From the NCBI RefSeq assembly GCF_024347435.1, contig NZ_AP025480.1, positions 1,178,001 to 1,242,000 of the forward strand: a stretch of 64,000 nt of DNA. The letters run 5' to 3'. The DNA comes from Vibrio cyclitrophicus (GTDB lineage: Bacteria > Pseudomonadota > Gammaproteobacteria > Enterobacterales > Vibrionaceae). The first letter of the stretch is position 1; each line of letters starts with the position of its first letter. Made by a program: the position numbers and the translations under genes. This document shows positions 1 to 9,966 of the stretch, piece by piece. The notes below the pieces were generated by a model. That model was not told where the DNA came from. It did not search any database and worked only from the letters and a program-made list of their open reading frames with translations.

Positions 1-3000
1 ATAGAAGAAGCTGAACATGAAGGTGTGAAGTTCCACTTTTTGACTAACCCGGTAGAAAACATAGCCGATGAAAATGGCCATGTAACAGAGATAAGATTGG
101 AGCGTATGGCTTTAGGTCCTGCTGATGCTTCAGGTCGTCGTAGCCCTAAACCAACCGGCGAATTCTTTGCTGAAGCATTTGATACCGTTATTGCTGCAGT
201 ATCGCAAAAGCCTGATCTAAGCTTTATGGATAACGAAGAGATTGATATTCCACTGACACGTTGGAATACCGCGGACGCTGATCCGCAGACGATGTATACG
301 GGCACTGGTAATATATTTAGTATTGGTGACTTTCGACGTGGTCCTGCGACGGCAGTAGAAGCGGTAGGAGATGGGCGTATTGCTGCGCAAGCGATTGACC
401 GATTCTTCAACGGTGATATGGAAAATATTCCCGCTAAACCGTTCAACTCAAGAAAGCACAAGCAGCTAAAAGCAGTCGATCCTGAGCAATACAAATCTAT
501 ACAGCGCATGGCGCGTAAAATCATGCCAGAGCTCACCCCAGAACAACGCGAGCAAAGCTTCGATGAAGTCGAAACAGGCTTTGATAATGCAGATGCAATA
601 GCGGAAGCAGCGAGATGCCTAGAATGTGGCTGCCAAGCAAATACAGATTGTGATCTGAGAGATTATTCGACTGAATACAAGGCCACGCAAACACATCCAG
701 AGTACAAAATCGATGTGGCTTCGAATGAGAACTGGCAGGTGATTCGTGCAGAGGAATCCAAAGTTGGTTCGACACGGCAGAAGTTTGCTGTCGATGACAG
801 TTCTGAATTCATCATCTTTGACGCCAACCGCTGCATCAGTTGTGGTCAGTGTATCCAAGCTTGTCGCGAACAGAATGTTCATGGTGTTCTAAGCTTCATG
901 AATCAGTCAAATGGCAAGCCAGCATCAAGGCCTGAGTGTCGCCCTAATTTTGGAGCAGACAAGACACTAATGGGTGATTCTAACTGTGTTCAATGTGGCT
1001 CTTGTATTCAGGCTTGTCCTACCGGTGCGATGGTGGATGCGCGTGATAGAAAGCAAGGTGACACCGATACTCTTAAGAAAGTCGATACTATCTGCACCTA
1101 CTGTGGTGTGGGTTGTAAGCTAACCATGCACGTTGATGAAAAGCAAAATAAGATTCGCTACATCGAAGGCGCAAACTCTCCGGTTAATGAAGGCATGTTG
1201 TGTGTTAAAGGCCGATTTGGTTTTGATTTTGTTGGTAGTGATGCACGCTTAACTACGCCGCTAATACGCAAAGATGGTTGGTTACAACCTGCTAGTTGGG
1301 ATGAAGCGATTGCGCTCATTGCAGATAAGTTTACCGCGATTAAACAAGGTTTTGGTAGCAATGCCTTGGCGGGCTTCTCGTCAGCTAAAACGACTAACGA
1401 AGATAACTATGCATTCCAAAAATTCATACGTCGAGAACTTGGAACTAACAACGTCGACCACTGTGCTCGTCTTTGTCATGCTTCGACTGTTACAGGTTTA
1501 GAGGCTTCGCTGGGCAGCGGTGCAATGACCAATGATATTCCAAGTATCAAGCACTCAGATGTGATTTTTATCATAGGTTCAGACACGACTTCAGCACACC
1601 CAATTATAGGCTCACATATCAAGCAAGCGGTGAGACATGGTGGAGCGCGATTGATCGTCGCTGATCCAAAACGAATCGATATTGCGGACCATGCGGAACT
1701 CTACTTAGCGCATCGCCCGGGTACTGATGTGATGCTGATTAATGGTGTGATGCAGCAGATCATCAAACACGGTTGGTATGACCAAGATTATATCGAAGAT
1801 CGTGTGGATGGCTTTGATACCTTGCTCCAAGAGGTCATGTCACCAAGCTACTCTCTCGATAAAGTGGAATTGGTGACTGGCGTTAAAGCGGAAGACATCT
1901 TCGCAATGGCACGTTTGATTGGTACTGCAGAGCGCACAGCGGTGTATTACTCGATGGGGATTACACAACACACCACAGGCCACGACAATGTACGCTCAAT
2001 CGCTAACCTGCAACTTTTGTGTGGCAACATTGGTATTGAAGGTGGTGGTATTAACCCTTTACGCGGACAATCTAACGTGCAAGGTGCTTGTGATATGGGG
2101 GCTTTGCCAAACAACTTGCCGGGTTATCAAAAGGTTTATAACCCGATGGTGCGCCAGAAGTTTGCGATGGAGTGGGGTGTTTCCGAACTTCCTGCTGAAA
2201 CGGGCTTAACGCTTACTGAAATTATTGATGGCGCCTGCCATCGGAATGTTCGCGGTTTGTACGTAATGGGTGAAAACCCTGTGCTCAGTGACCCAAATCA
2301 AGCGCATGTAATTGAAGGGCTTGAAGCTTTAGATTTCCTTGTGGTCCAAGACATTTTCTTAACCGAAACGGCGCAGTATGCTGATGTTGTTTTACCATCT
2401 TGCTCGTTTGCTGAAAAATCTGGCCACTTCACCAATACAGAGCGTCGTGTTCAGCGTATTAATGCTGCGGTTAATCCACCCGGTAATGCGAAAGAAGATT
2501 GGGTGATTATCCAAATGCTGGCCAATGCAATGGGCGGTGGTTGGGACTATAAAACCGTTGCCGATATCACCAATGAGATAGCACGTGTAACACCACAGTA
2601 TGGTGGTTTACGTTGGGAGAATATTACGGTCAATGGCGTGCAATGGCCGAGTAATAAGAATAACCCTGATGGCACTCGTATCATGCACCAGACCCAATTT
2701 ACCCGTGGGCGTGGTCAAATGGAGGCGATTCCGTTTAGATACGCTGCGGAGTTACCGGATGAAGAGTATCCGTTAGTTCTAACGACAGGGCGTATCCTAG
2801 AGCAATTCCATACAGGTACTATGACGCGTAAAACCAAAGGCCTGGATAACTTAGCGGGGCCACGTGCCATGGTGAGTATTCATGATGCTGAAGCGTTAGG
2901 CATTTCGAATGGTCAGATGCTCAAGGTATCAACGCGTCGTGGGGAAATAGAAATCGCGGCTTTTGTAACTAAGCGAATGCAAAAGGGCGTGGTATTTATT

Positions 3001-3159
3001 CCATTCCATTTTGTCGAATCACCGGTTAACCGTTTAACGACGACAGCGACGGATCCACACGCGAAGATCCCTGAGTTTAAGGTGGCGGCTGTGCGAATTG
3101 ATCCCATTCGTGAGCCTGAGAGTGAAGTAGCAGAGGCTTCGCTCGGTTCGTTAAGTTAA
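1..3159 (+). CDS. Formate dehydrogenase-type molybdopterin oxidoreductase fused to a GltD-like domain (5' truncated)
   Basis: The reading frame is open from base 1, so the true start lies left of the window. The visible part begins in a GltD-like FAD/NAD(P) oxidoreductase domain ending in a CLECGC cysteine cluster (about 613-650). Two ferredoxin-type 4Fe-4S motifs follow (CISCGQC, CVQCGSC, about 830-1030), then the CTYCGVGC cluster that opens the molybdopterin domain, and finally the molybdopterin dinucleotide-binding C-terminus. The catalytic position (CARLCHA, codon 1474-1476) is cysteine, so no selenocysteine is needed. This architecture is known for NAD(P)-linked formate dehydrogenase-like proteins. 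The electron acceptor is inferred, not shown. A terminator follows directly. Confidence 0.85.
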   Translation: MEEAEHEGVKFHFLTNPVENIADENGHVTEIRLERMALGPADASGRRSPKPTGEFFAEAFDTVIAAVSQKPDLSFMDNEEIDIPLTRWNTADADPQTMYTGTGNIFSIGDFRRGPATAVEAVGDGRIAAQAIDRFFNGDMENIPAKPFNSRKHKQLKAVDPEQYKSIQRMARKIMPELTPEQREQSFDEVETGFDNADAIAEAARCLECGCQANTDCDLRDYSTEYKATQTHPEYKIDVASNENWQVIRAEESKVGSTRQKFAVDDSSEFIIFDANRCISCGQCIQACREQNVHGVLSFMNQSNGKPASRPECRPNFGADKTLMGDSNCVQCGSCIQACPTGAMVDARDRKQGDTDTLKKVDTICTYCGVGCKLTMHVDEKQNKIRYIEGANSPVNEGMLCVKGRFGFDFVGSDARLTTPLIRKDGWLQPASWDEAIALIADKFTAIKQGFGSNALAGFSSAKTTNEDNYAFQKFIRRELGTNNVDHCARLCHASTVTGLEASLGSGAMTNDIPSIKHSDVIFIIGSDTTSAHPIIGSHIKQAVRHGGARLIVADPKRIDIADHAELYLAHRPGTDVMLINGVMQQIIKHGWYDQDYIEDRVDGFDTLLQEVMSPSYSLDKVELVTGVKAEDIFAMARLIGTAERTAVYYSMGITQHTTGHDNVRSIANLQLLCGNIGIEGGGINPLRGQSNVQGACDMGALPNNLPGYQKVYNPMVRQKFAMEWGVSELPAETGLTLTEIIDGACHRNVRGLYVMGENPVLSDPNQAHVIEGLEALDFLVVQDIFLTETAQYADVVLPSCSFAEKSGHFTNTERRVQRINAAVNPPGNAKEDWVIIQMLANAMGGGWDYKTVADITNEIARVTPQYGGLRWENITVNGVQWPSNKNNPDGTRIMHQTQFTRGRGQMEAIPFRYAAELPDEEYPLVLTTGRILEQFHTGTMTRKTKGLDNLAGPRAMVSIHDAEALGISNGQMLKVSTRRGEIEIAAFVTKRMQKGVVFIPFHFVESPVNRLTTTATDPHAKIPEFKVAAVRIDPIREPESEVAEASLGSLS

Positions 3160-3171
3160 ATTATAGGTATT

Positions 3172-3208
3172 AAAAAACCGCGTAACTCTCAGAGCTATGC
3201 GGTTTTTT
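3172..3208. terminator. Bidirectional terminator between the fdh-type gene and the ATP-grasp operon
   Basis: The arms AAAAAACCGC and GCGGTTTTTT are perfectly complementary around a 17-base loop. A/T runs on both sides let it serve the plus-strand gene and the minus-strand operon ending at 3268. Confidence 0.85.
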
Positions 3209-3267
3209 ATTGAGCTAGATTCAGTATAAATTACTTGCTCAGTCGTTTGGCTTTTTATTAGATGAGC

Positions 3268-4248
3268 TTAGCTCGGAACTATTTCGTTTCCGTGAACACC
3301 AAACTGCTTAGCAGCGTAGGCAACACGCTCTGCAGGTTTAGGATATTCAGCGGGTGTGCCTAGGTTTTCAATATGATGCAAGCGAGGTAATAAACCAGCA
3401 CCGTTTGCAATTTGTATTGCCAATCCAGGACGAGCATTGAGCTCCAGTACCATTGGGCCTTCTTCTTGGTCTAAAACCATGTCCGTCCCCATGTAGCCTA
3501 ACCCCGTCATTTCCCAAGCACTTGATGCAAGGGTCAGCAGTTTCTCCCAATGCGGCACCTGAAGTAGCGCCAACTCTTTACCCGTATCTGGGTGGTGTGT
3601 CACTGGATGGTCAAACTGAACCGCACGAACGGCCTTGCCGGTTGCGATACAAATACCGACACCCACAGCACCTTGGTGCAAGTTCGCCTTACCATCAGAT
3701 GCGGAAGTGGATAGACGCATCATTGCCATTACAGGGTAGCCCTTGAATACAATGATTCGAACATCTGGCACACCCTCGTAACTGAAGCCGTCAAAACACT
3801 CATCGAACTTAATCAGGTTTTCAACTACAGCGACATCATTCTTACCACCGAGTGAGAAAAGGCCAGCTAGCGCGTTACTGATGTGGCGCTCTACATCTTC
3901 TTCATTAATGGTTGAACCGGATGGTTTAGTATAAACGCCGTCCTTATGAGAGGTAACAACAAGAATGCCTTTACCGCCACTACCTTGAGCTGGCTTGATT
4001 ACAAAACCTGGCCACTCTTTAACCATCTTGTGGATTGTTTTTACTTCAGCTTGATGACCAATCACGCCAATCAACTTTGGTACGGTTGCACCTGCTTGTT
4101 CAGCAATGATCTTAGTCTTAAGCTTGTCATCAACCAGTGGATACTTGGAACGATCATTGTAGCGACCAATATAACTATGGTTACGCTTGTTCATCCCCAT
4201 TATGCCTTTGTCTTTCAACTTAAACGGTGAAGTAAATTGATCAAACAT
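3268..4248 (-). CDS. Alpha-L-glutamate ligase-like ATP-grasp protein (RimK-related)
   Basis: A 326-residue soluble ATP-grasp enzyme of the RimK-related ligase group. Visible features are a phosphate-binding glycine loop (KPAQGSGGKGI, about residues 100-110) and the metal-binding C-terminal segment MVLELNARPGL (about 270). The group joins an amino acid such as glutamate to a carboxyl group; the substrate here is unknown. It is last in a three-gene minus-strand operon, 3 bases after the inactive transglutaminase/7TM gene. There is no signal peptide, so it should act in the cytosol. Family membership is firm; any role in tagging proteins or peptides is inference. Confidence 0.88.
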   Translation of the reverse strand: MFDQFTSPFKLKDKGIMGMNKRNHSYIGRYNDRSKYPLVDDKLKTKIIAEQAGATVPKLIGVIGHQAEVKTIHKMVKEWPGFVIKPAQGSGGKGILVVTSHKDGVYTKPSGSTINEEDVERHISNALAGLFSLGGKNDVAVVENLIKFDECFDGFSYEGVPDVRIIVFKGYPVMAMMRLSTSASDGKANLHQGAVGVGICIATGKAVRAVQFDHPVTHHPDTGKELALLQVPHWEKLLTLASSAWEMTGLGYMGTDMVLDQEEGPMVLELNARPGLAIQIANGAGLLPRLHHIENLGTPAEYPKPAERVAYAAKQFGVHGNEIVPS

Positions 4249-4251
4249 AAC

Positions 4252-5757
4252 TTAGTCCTCCGCTAGCGGTTTAAAGCGACGAAGCTCGGTTAGGCGGTAG
4301 CCTGTGTAGTTACCTAGTAGCAAGATGGTCGCTAGAATAACCAGCTGCAAACCAATAAAGTTGAACGTTAAATGTTGAATGAACGGGTTAGTCATACCTA
4401 AGTAAACAAGTACCGCGGTAAATAGTGAGCCGCCACCTTGTAGTACAACTTCTTTCGCGCCTTCTTCTTCCCAAAGGATAGACATACGTTCGATAGTCCA
4501 AGACAAGATAATCATTGGGAAGAACGTAATGGATAGCCCTTCAGTTAACCCTACTTTAAACGCGACCACAGTAAACACGGAGATAATCATGATCACCGTA
4601 ATGATTACGGCGGATATCCTTGCAACCAATAAGAGGTTGAGTTTGGACAAGTAACTGCGTATGACAAGACCTGTACCGACAATTAATAGGAAGCCGACAA
4701 TACCGGTTACAAGTTGAGTTTGAACAAACGCTACCGCAATCAGTACCGGCATGAACGTACCAGACGTTTTCAAACCGATGATGACGCGTAAGAACACAAC
4801 AATTAGGGCACCGATAGGGATCAGCATGATGGTTTTAAACATCGCTTGTTCTTCTAACGGTAGGCTGTGGATTGATAAGTTCAATAGCTGATCAGCTGAT
4901 ACTTTGCTGTTGGTTGCTTCAGTTGGCGAAACCTCTTGAGCAATCATAGAGAAGTGAACTTTACTGTTCTGGCCACCTACAACGTCCAATAGAGATACGT
5001 TCGACTCATCCCAGATGAGTAGGTTTTGTTGCACTTGTTGTTGGCTTGATTCAGGAGAGAATAAAATCCATTGGTCATTATCCCAAATTTGAATCATGTT
5101 CTGGATGGATTGACGACGGCGTCCATCTTCCAGTTCGATAACACCAACTACTTTGTTGTGTATTTTTGCTGCTGAAAGTAGCTTGTGTGTCGCTTCTACT
5201 TTCGTCATGTTGTTCAGAATCAGCGCTGAGTTTTGGCTGTCAGGATCGTTAAGCGTTTTGATTAGCTCACGAGTGAACGTTAGATTGTCAGCTGAACGTT
5301 TAGTCGCTCTATCGATCAATGCAAGAGATGCCGCTTCCTCTGGACCGTCGAAACTTGGCTGTGTAACTTCCCCCTCTGGTGGGGTATCGTTCACTTTTGC
5401 TTGGTTGTCGACTAAGAATTGTGTTTTGTAGTAGATGGTTTGCGGTCCATCTGCATAGCGAATAGACCACTCTGCACGGCGACCTGATTCAGTATTCAAA
5501 TAAGAAATACCGTAACCTGGTGATGAAGCCGATTCGCCGATAAGCGTATAGTTAGACTGAGTATGAGGAGCGGCTAGTGAAACTTTTGCTTCTTTACCTA
5601 CTGCGTTGAACTCGATGCGAGCTTCAACATCCCAAACTTGCCTGGTTTCCCCTGGAGTCCAAGGTACGCCGTAGGTGGTATGTCTGAACATACTCAACGT
5701 TATACCTGCTACGATTAGCAGGAAAATAGAGATATAAAATGGAATTCTAGACGTCAT
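4252..5757 (-). CDS. Inactive transglutaminase-domain protein with 7TM module
   Basis: A 501-residue membrane protein. An N-terminal signal anchor (about residues 7-24) precedes a periplasmic part resembling the inactive-transglutaminase domain, running to about residue 310. The C-terminal half holds about seven hydrophobic segments (about 312-490) typical of the 7TM module found with RimK-like ligases. I see no convincing Cys-His-Asp transglutaminase triad, consistent with the 'inactive' family name. It lies between the retropepsin-like lipoprotein gene (17 bases upstream) and the ATP-grasp gene (3 bases downstream), so the three products probably work together at the inner membrane. Confidence 0.88.
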   Translation of the reverse strand: MTSRIPFYISIFLLIVAGITLSMFRHTTYGVPWTPGETRQVWDVEARIEFNAVGKEAKVSLAAPHTQSNYTLIGESASSPGYGISYLNTESGRRAEWSIRYADGPQTIYYKTQFLVDNQAKVNDTPPEGEVTQPSFDGPEEAASLALIDRATKRSADNLTFTRELIKTLNDPDSQNSALILNNMTKVEATHKLLSAAKIHNKVVGVIELEDGRRRQSIQNMIQIWDNDQWILFSPESSQQQVQQNLLIWDESNVSLLDVVGGQNSKVHFSMIAQEVSPTEATNSKVSADQLLNLSIHSLPLEEQAMFKTIMLIPIGALIVVFLRVIIGLKTSGTFMPVLIAVAFVQTQLVTGIVGFLLIVGTGLVIRSYLSKLNLLLVARISAVIITVIMIISVFTVVAFKVGLTEGLSITFFPMIILSWTIERMSILWEEEGAKEVVLQGGGSLFTAVLVYLGMTNPFIQHLTFNFIGLQLVILATILLLGNYTGYRLTELRRFKPLAED

Positions 5758-5774
5758 AGCTTACCCTACTATTG

Positions 5775-6515
5775 TTATTTAACTTCCGTTTGTACGTACT
5801 TTTTACTTACATCTACTAGCGCTATGTCTTTGATAAATTCGCGCCCTAGTAATACAGGGTGACTCATTTGAGAGCGATCCGCCAATGTAAATTGCGCTTT
5901 TTCATGGATTTTTCCAACTTTCACCCATAATTCGATCACAGCTCGACGTTCTGCTTGATCATTGGTTGATTGACGGATTTTTACATAACGTACAACAGGT
6001 GCTTCAATCCATTTCTGGTCTTCTACGGCTTGTGCTTTATCGTCTAGATGGAACTTAACCCAATTCTTACCATCACGTTCGAATTCTTTGACGTCGACAG
6101 CGTTCAAAGAAGAAGTCGTTGCGCCAGTATCAACACGAGCATCAAAGCTCTGCTTGATAGAGTCAATAGATACTTTTTCGATTCCTCCAAGAATGGTTGG
6201 CTGCAATGTTGGGGCAATAGGTGCCGCAGCAACCGCAACCGGTTCCTCTTCCGTTAACTCTTCAATAACGCGGTGTTCCATGTTTGTTAGATGAACATCT
6301 AATTGATTAGATAGGGTAGTGATTTCATCTTCTAAGCTTTCAATGTAATCACTTTGATTGCTTAGTTGCAGTTCAAGATTTTGAACCTTATTTGCGATGT
6401 TTGTCTCTGAGCGGGAAATAGCGTCGAGAGTTTCTTGGTGGTAGGCCGCACCGTTTGTCAGGGTACAGCCAGAGAGCAAACCAACCGCCACAATTGGCGA
6501 TAATCGCTTAAACAT
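5775..6515 (-). CDS. Retropepsin-like (RimB/Zn_protease-type) lipoprotein
   Basis: First gene of the three-gene operon, 246 residues from the chosen ATG. That start has AAAGG 7 bases upstream and gives a lipoprotein signal (FKRLSPIVAVGLLSGC); a longer reading to 6572 would bury it. After the lipid cysteine comes a coiled-coil stretch (about residues 30-90), then a retropepsin-like domain with the aspartic motif DTGATTSS (about 130) and a conserved tail. Relatives act with RimK-type ligases, and RimB is reported to cleave residues RimK adds. The lipoprotein signal places this one outside the cytosol, the opposite side from the ligase. Catalytic activity is inferred. Confidence 0.85.
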   Translation of the reverse strand: MFKRLSPIVAVGLLSGCTLTNGAAYHQETLDAISRSETNIANKVQNLELQLSNQSDYIESLEDEITTLSNQLDVHLTNMEHRVIEELTEEEPVAVAAAPIAPTLQPTILGGIEKVSIDSIKQSFDARVDTGATTSSLNAVDVKEFERDGKNWVKFHLDDKAQAVEDQKWIEAPVVRYVKIRQSTNDQAERRAVIELWVKVGKIHEKAQFTLADRSQMSHPVLLGREFIKDIALVDVSKKYVQTEVK

Positions 6516-6570
6516 AAAAAAACCTTTGAAAATTAGAGAATAGTTCAGACTATTTAAGAGTTTAGCCCAC

Positions 6571-6593
6571 AAAAAAGGATGCGTGAAGCATCC
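6571..6593 (-). terminator. Terminator in the leader of the retropepsin-7TM-ATP-grasp operon
   Basis: On the minus strand, GGATGC, a 5-base loop and GCATCC are followed by six T. It lies 56 bases before the lipoprotein start and 232 bases after the end of cmoB. It could end cmoB readthrough, end a small RNA, or attenuate the operon. Confidence 0.75.
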
Positions 6594-6660
6594 TATTGTA
6601 AGAGTCTGGTCATATTGAATCGCAATGTGAGCGCTGCGCCAATTATTGCTATTTGAAATA
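6571..6660 (-). ncRNA. Candidate small RNA or attenuated leader, about 85 nt
   Basis: Between a promoter-like sequence at 6667-6695 and the terminator at 6571-6593 lies about 85 bases with no start codon followed by a useful frame. A stand-alone sRNA or a prematurely terminated leader of the downstream operon would both look like this. I recognise no known Vibrio sRNA family in it. Confidence 0.35.
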
Positions 6661-6666
6661 GCTCAC

Positions 6667-6695
6667 TTATTAAACATAAGTCAACTTTTGTTCAA
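6667..6695 (-). promoter_or_regulatory. Candidate sigma-70 promoter upstream of the retropepsin operon
   Basis: On the minus strand TTGAAC (6690-6695) and TAATAA (6667-6672) are 17 bases apart. An overlapping alternative is TTGACT (6679-6684) with TATTTC (6655-6660), 18 bases apart. Either would start transcription just before the putative leader. Confidence 0.45.
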
Positions 6696-6824
6696 TTTAC
6701 GCTCTTTTAAGTAGAGCTCTCAGCGCAGAAAATTATGATTTCTTTGCCACAAGAAATGTTGATTTTGTGGCCTGAAATTTAAAGTTTTGTTGCTGTCGAG
6801 TTCGTATTCTTATTGCTATTAAGT

Positions 6825-7796
6825 TTATGGCTTTGTCGCCACTAGAATCGCACGTCGTGGTGCAGGGTGACCTTCTACTGTTTTACTTGGATCGTTCGGG
6901 TCTAAGTAATCAGGTAGAGAGTTGTGCGTCATCCATTCTGTTGTGCGTTGTTCACCAATCGTTGTGACATTTTCGTCAACAATACGTACGCCTTCAAAGC
7001 CAACCTGTTCAAGCCAACGTTTTAGAGCGCGAGCTGATGGGAAAAAGTAGACATTTCTCATTTGCGCGTAGCGGTCAACAGGAACAAGAACAGCGTTTTC
7101 GTCACCTTCAATCACTAACGTTTCAAGCACCAATTCGCCACCAGATACCAATTGGTCTTTTAATTGGATCAAATGATCAAGCGGTGAACGGCGGTGGTAA
7201 AGCACACCCATGCTGAATACCGTGTCATAGGCTTCTAGCTTTGGCAGCTGCTCAATACCTAGAGGCAACAGGTGAGCGCGTTGATCATCGCCCATCAACT
7301 TACGAATCGCTTCAAACTGAACCAAAAATAGGTGAGAGGGATCGATACCCACCGTTAAGCGAGCACCTTCGCCAAGCATACGCCACATGTGGTAGCCATT
7401 ACCGCAACCTACATCGAGTACAGAGCGGTTTTTAAGTGGTGAGATATGCGGAAGTACACGGTCCCATTTCCAGTCGCTGCGCCATTCTGTATCGATATGA
7501 ATGTCATGAACGGTATAAGGACCTTTACGCCAAGGGTGGAACGTCTTTAATAAGCTCTCTAGCTTTTTAAGCTCACCCGTTTGAAATGGTGTGCTGCTGC
7601 CGATAGTTACAGAGTTCTTTAAATCAACTTGATCAGGCACGCCTTGCGGGATCTTGTTCAGTGCACGTAACCAACGGTCAAAGTCACCGTGCTCTGCATT
7701 TTGCCAATCCGTCAGCTGTTGAGGAAGAATATTGAGCCACGGCTGTAGGCGAGTGTCTTGGGCAATGAGTTGATAAAAGTTAGCAAAATTAAACAT
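6825..7796 (-). CDS. cmoB: tRNA U34 carboxymethyltransferase CmoB
   Basis: The 323-residue length matches the CmoB family. CmoB uses carboxy-S-adenosylmethionine to carboxymethylate 5-hydroxyuridine at wobble position 34 of certain tRNAs, giving cmo5U. The SAM-binding Rossmann motif [16 protein letters not shown] is at about residues 124-140, and the [16 protein letters not shown] segment typical of CmoB follows near 195. cmoA, which makes the carboxy-SAM cofactor, lies 114 bases upstream on the same strand, as in related bacteria. The start is ATG at 7796. Confidence 0.95.
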   Translation of the reverse strand: MFNFANFYQLIAQDTRLQPWLNILPQQLTDWQNAEHGDFDRWLRALNKIPQGVPDQVDLKNSVTIGSSTPFQTGELKKLESLLKTFHPWRKGPYTVHDIHIDTEWRSDWKWDRVLPHISPLKNRSVLDVGCGNGYHMWRMLGEGARLTVGIDPSHLFLVQFEAIRKLMGDDQRAHLLPLGIEQLPKLEAYDTVFSMGVLYHRRSPLDHLIQLKDQLVSGGELVLETLVIEGDENAVLVPVDRYAQMRNVYFFPSARALKRWLEQVGFEGVRIVDENVTTIGEQRTTEWMTHNSLPDYLDPNDPSKTVEGHPAPRRAILVATKP

Positions 7797-7910
7797 GAAT
7801 AATATTAACCGTTGTGGAATTCATAATGTGTACAGCCTTATAGCCATAACACAGGGAAATTAAGGGCTAAAGTATGAGAGCTTCAGATTTTAGCCAATTG
7901 TGGTTCAGCG

Positions 7911-8657
<747 letters not shown>

Positions 8658-8778
8658 TCAGCGTAATTGGCACAGATTTCGTACCAAATAAAAGGGGACG
8701 TATTTTACGTAAAAAAAACACTGCTGTCACGAAAACTGAGATTACTCCTAGTGTTTGGCTGTATATAAGGGTGAGGGA

Positions 8779-9684
8779 TTAAAACATCGAGATTTGATGA
8801 TTGCCTTTCTGTGCCGGAAACTGAGCGAGATCGGGTAATAACAATGACGTATTTTCAGACACTTGCTTTTGTAAGCGCTTATAAATAGCTATCGAAAGCT
8901 CAGGTGCGTGATTATTGTCTGGGGTGTGGATCATTAAATAGGGTTGTTTGCCCTCATTAAGCCAGTTTGGAATTTTGGCAAACCAAGGCTTAAAAAACTC
9001 AATATTAGGTTCTTGGTCTGGGTGGCCAATAAATCGAATCATCGGGTTATTGGCCGTCGCAATCGCATGAACGGGAACACGCGGCTTTTTCTGATGCGCA
9101 TCGATCACCGCTTCCGTGGTTGGTGGCGCTGAGAACACAGGGCGACTGTCCATAATGATGCGATTGATGCCTTCCTCAACTAGCCACTGATTGAAGCGCT
9201 TCTCTGCATCACCCTTATCAAAGAAACCCAAGTGTCGAACTTCAACGCCAAGCTGCATGTCTTTTGGAAATAACGTACAAAACTTTTGTAGGGCAGGCAG
9301 CATGCTGGGCTCAAAACTGTGTGGCAGTTGAATTGTCCATTGACCAATGCGATCGTGGAGTGGCGACATAGTCATCAAGAACTCTTTGAGCTCTGCTTGG
9401 CAGTGTCTGAGTTGTTGCTGGTGGGTAATAAATTTGGGCAACTTAAAGGTGAACCTGAAATCATCGTGACTGGCGGCTTTCCAATTATGAACTGTCGACA
9501 TACTTGGCGTAGCGTAAAAGGTCGTGTTGCCCTCAACGGTATGAAAAACTTGCGTGTACTTTTCTAGGCGTTCGGCTGGCTTGGTGCCTCTGCCATAGAA
9601 CTGACTTTGCCATTCAGAGTGAGACCACATGGTTAATCCAAGTCTTAAAGGTAAAGTTTCTGCTGTTATTTCACGATCATTCAT
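8779..9684 (-). CDS. DUF72 domain protein (YecE-like)
   Basis: A 301-residue protein of the DUF72 family, a predicted TIM-barrel fold of unknown reaction. Typical family stretches are LRLGLTMWSHSEWQSQFY near the N-terminus, VEGNTTFYATPS (about 50-62), FRFTFKLPKFITH (about 78-90) and LGVEVRHLGF (about 150). It is transcribed toward cmoA and divergently from aspS. No signal peptide or membrane segment is visible, so it is cytosolic. Function is unknown; proximity to cmoAB and aspS hints at RNA or translation but proves nothing. Confidence 0.9.
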   Translation of the reverse strand: MNDREITAETLPLRLGLTMWSHSEWQSQFYGRGTKPAERLEKYTQVFHTVEGNTTFYATPSMSTVHNWKAASHDDFRFTFKLPKFITHQQQLRHCQAELKEFLMTMSPLHDRIGQWTIQLPHSFEPSMLPALQKFCTLFPKDMQLGVEVRHLGFFDKGDAEKRFNQWLVEEGINRIIMDSRPVFSAPPTTEAVIDAHQKKPRVPVHAIATANNPMIRFIGHPDQEPNIEFFKPWFAKIPNWLNEGKQPYLMIHTPDNNHAPELSIAIYKRLQKQVSENTSLLLPDLAQFPAQKGNHQISMF

Positions 9685-9732
9685 CTATTACACCGTTATC
9701 CATCACGCCCTAAAATCTACTGTACGAGAGTT

Positions 9733-9762
9733 TTGCTGATTAAGGTACTTTCGAGATATAAT
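9733..9762 (+). promoter_or_regulatory. Promoter of aspS
   Basis: TTGCTG (9733-9738) and a perfect TATAAT (9757-9762) are 18 bases apart, facing aspS. Initiation near 9769 would leave a leader of about 200 bases. I see no T-box or riboswitch in it. Confidence 0.65.
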
Positions 9763-9966
9763 TATCGCAATTTTCCTGGTTTTGGTGAATCTTTGCGCAC
9801 TTGGTGGGCTAAAAAGCAGCAAAGCCAGATAAAACACAATAAATTCGAATGTGGAAGGTCGATTTTAGGCGAGTTTCCGCGTATAAATGTTCCTTTGCTC
9901 TGTTGTGTGGAATGACCACTGACAGCTTGGAAATTAGTAAATAATTAAGAGATTGGGAAATTCATT

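Noticed and set aside
1474..1476. Possible selenocysteine site in the formate dehydrogenase
   Set aside because: The codon is TGT (Cys), so there is no in-frame TGA and no need for a SECIS element.
9733..9915. A 60-codon open frame in the aspS leader
   Set aside because: Its TTG start is the -35 element of the aspS promoter and transcription would begin inside it; no ribosome-binding site is visible.
9769..9966. T-box or other riboswitch in the aspS leader
   Set aside because: No T-box sequence or antiterminator-terminator pair can be found, and T-boxes are not expected in this group.
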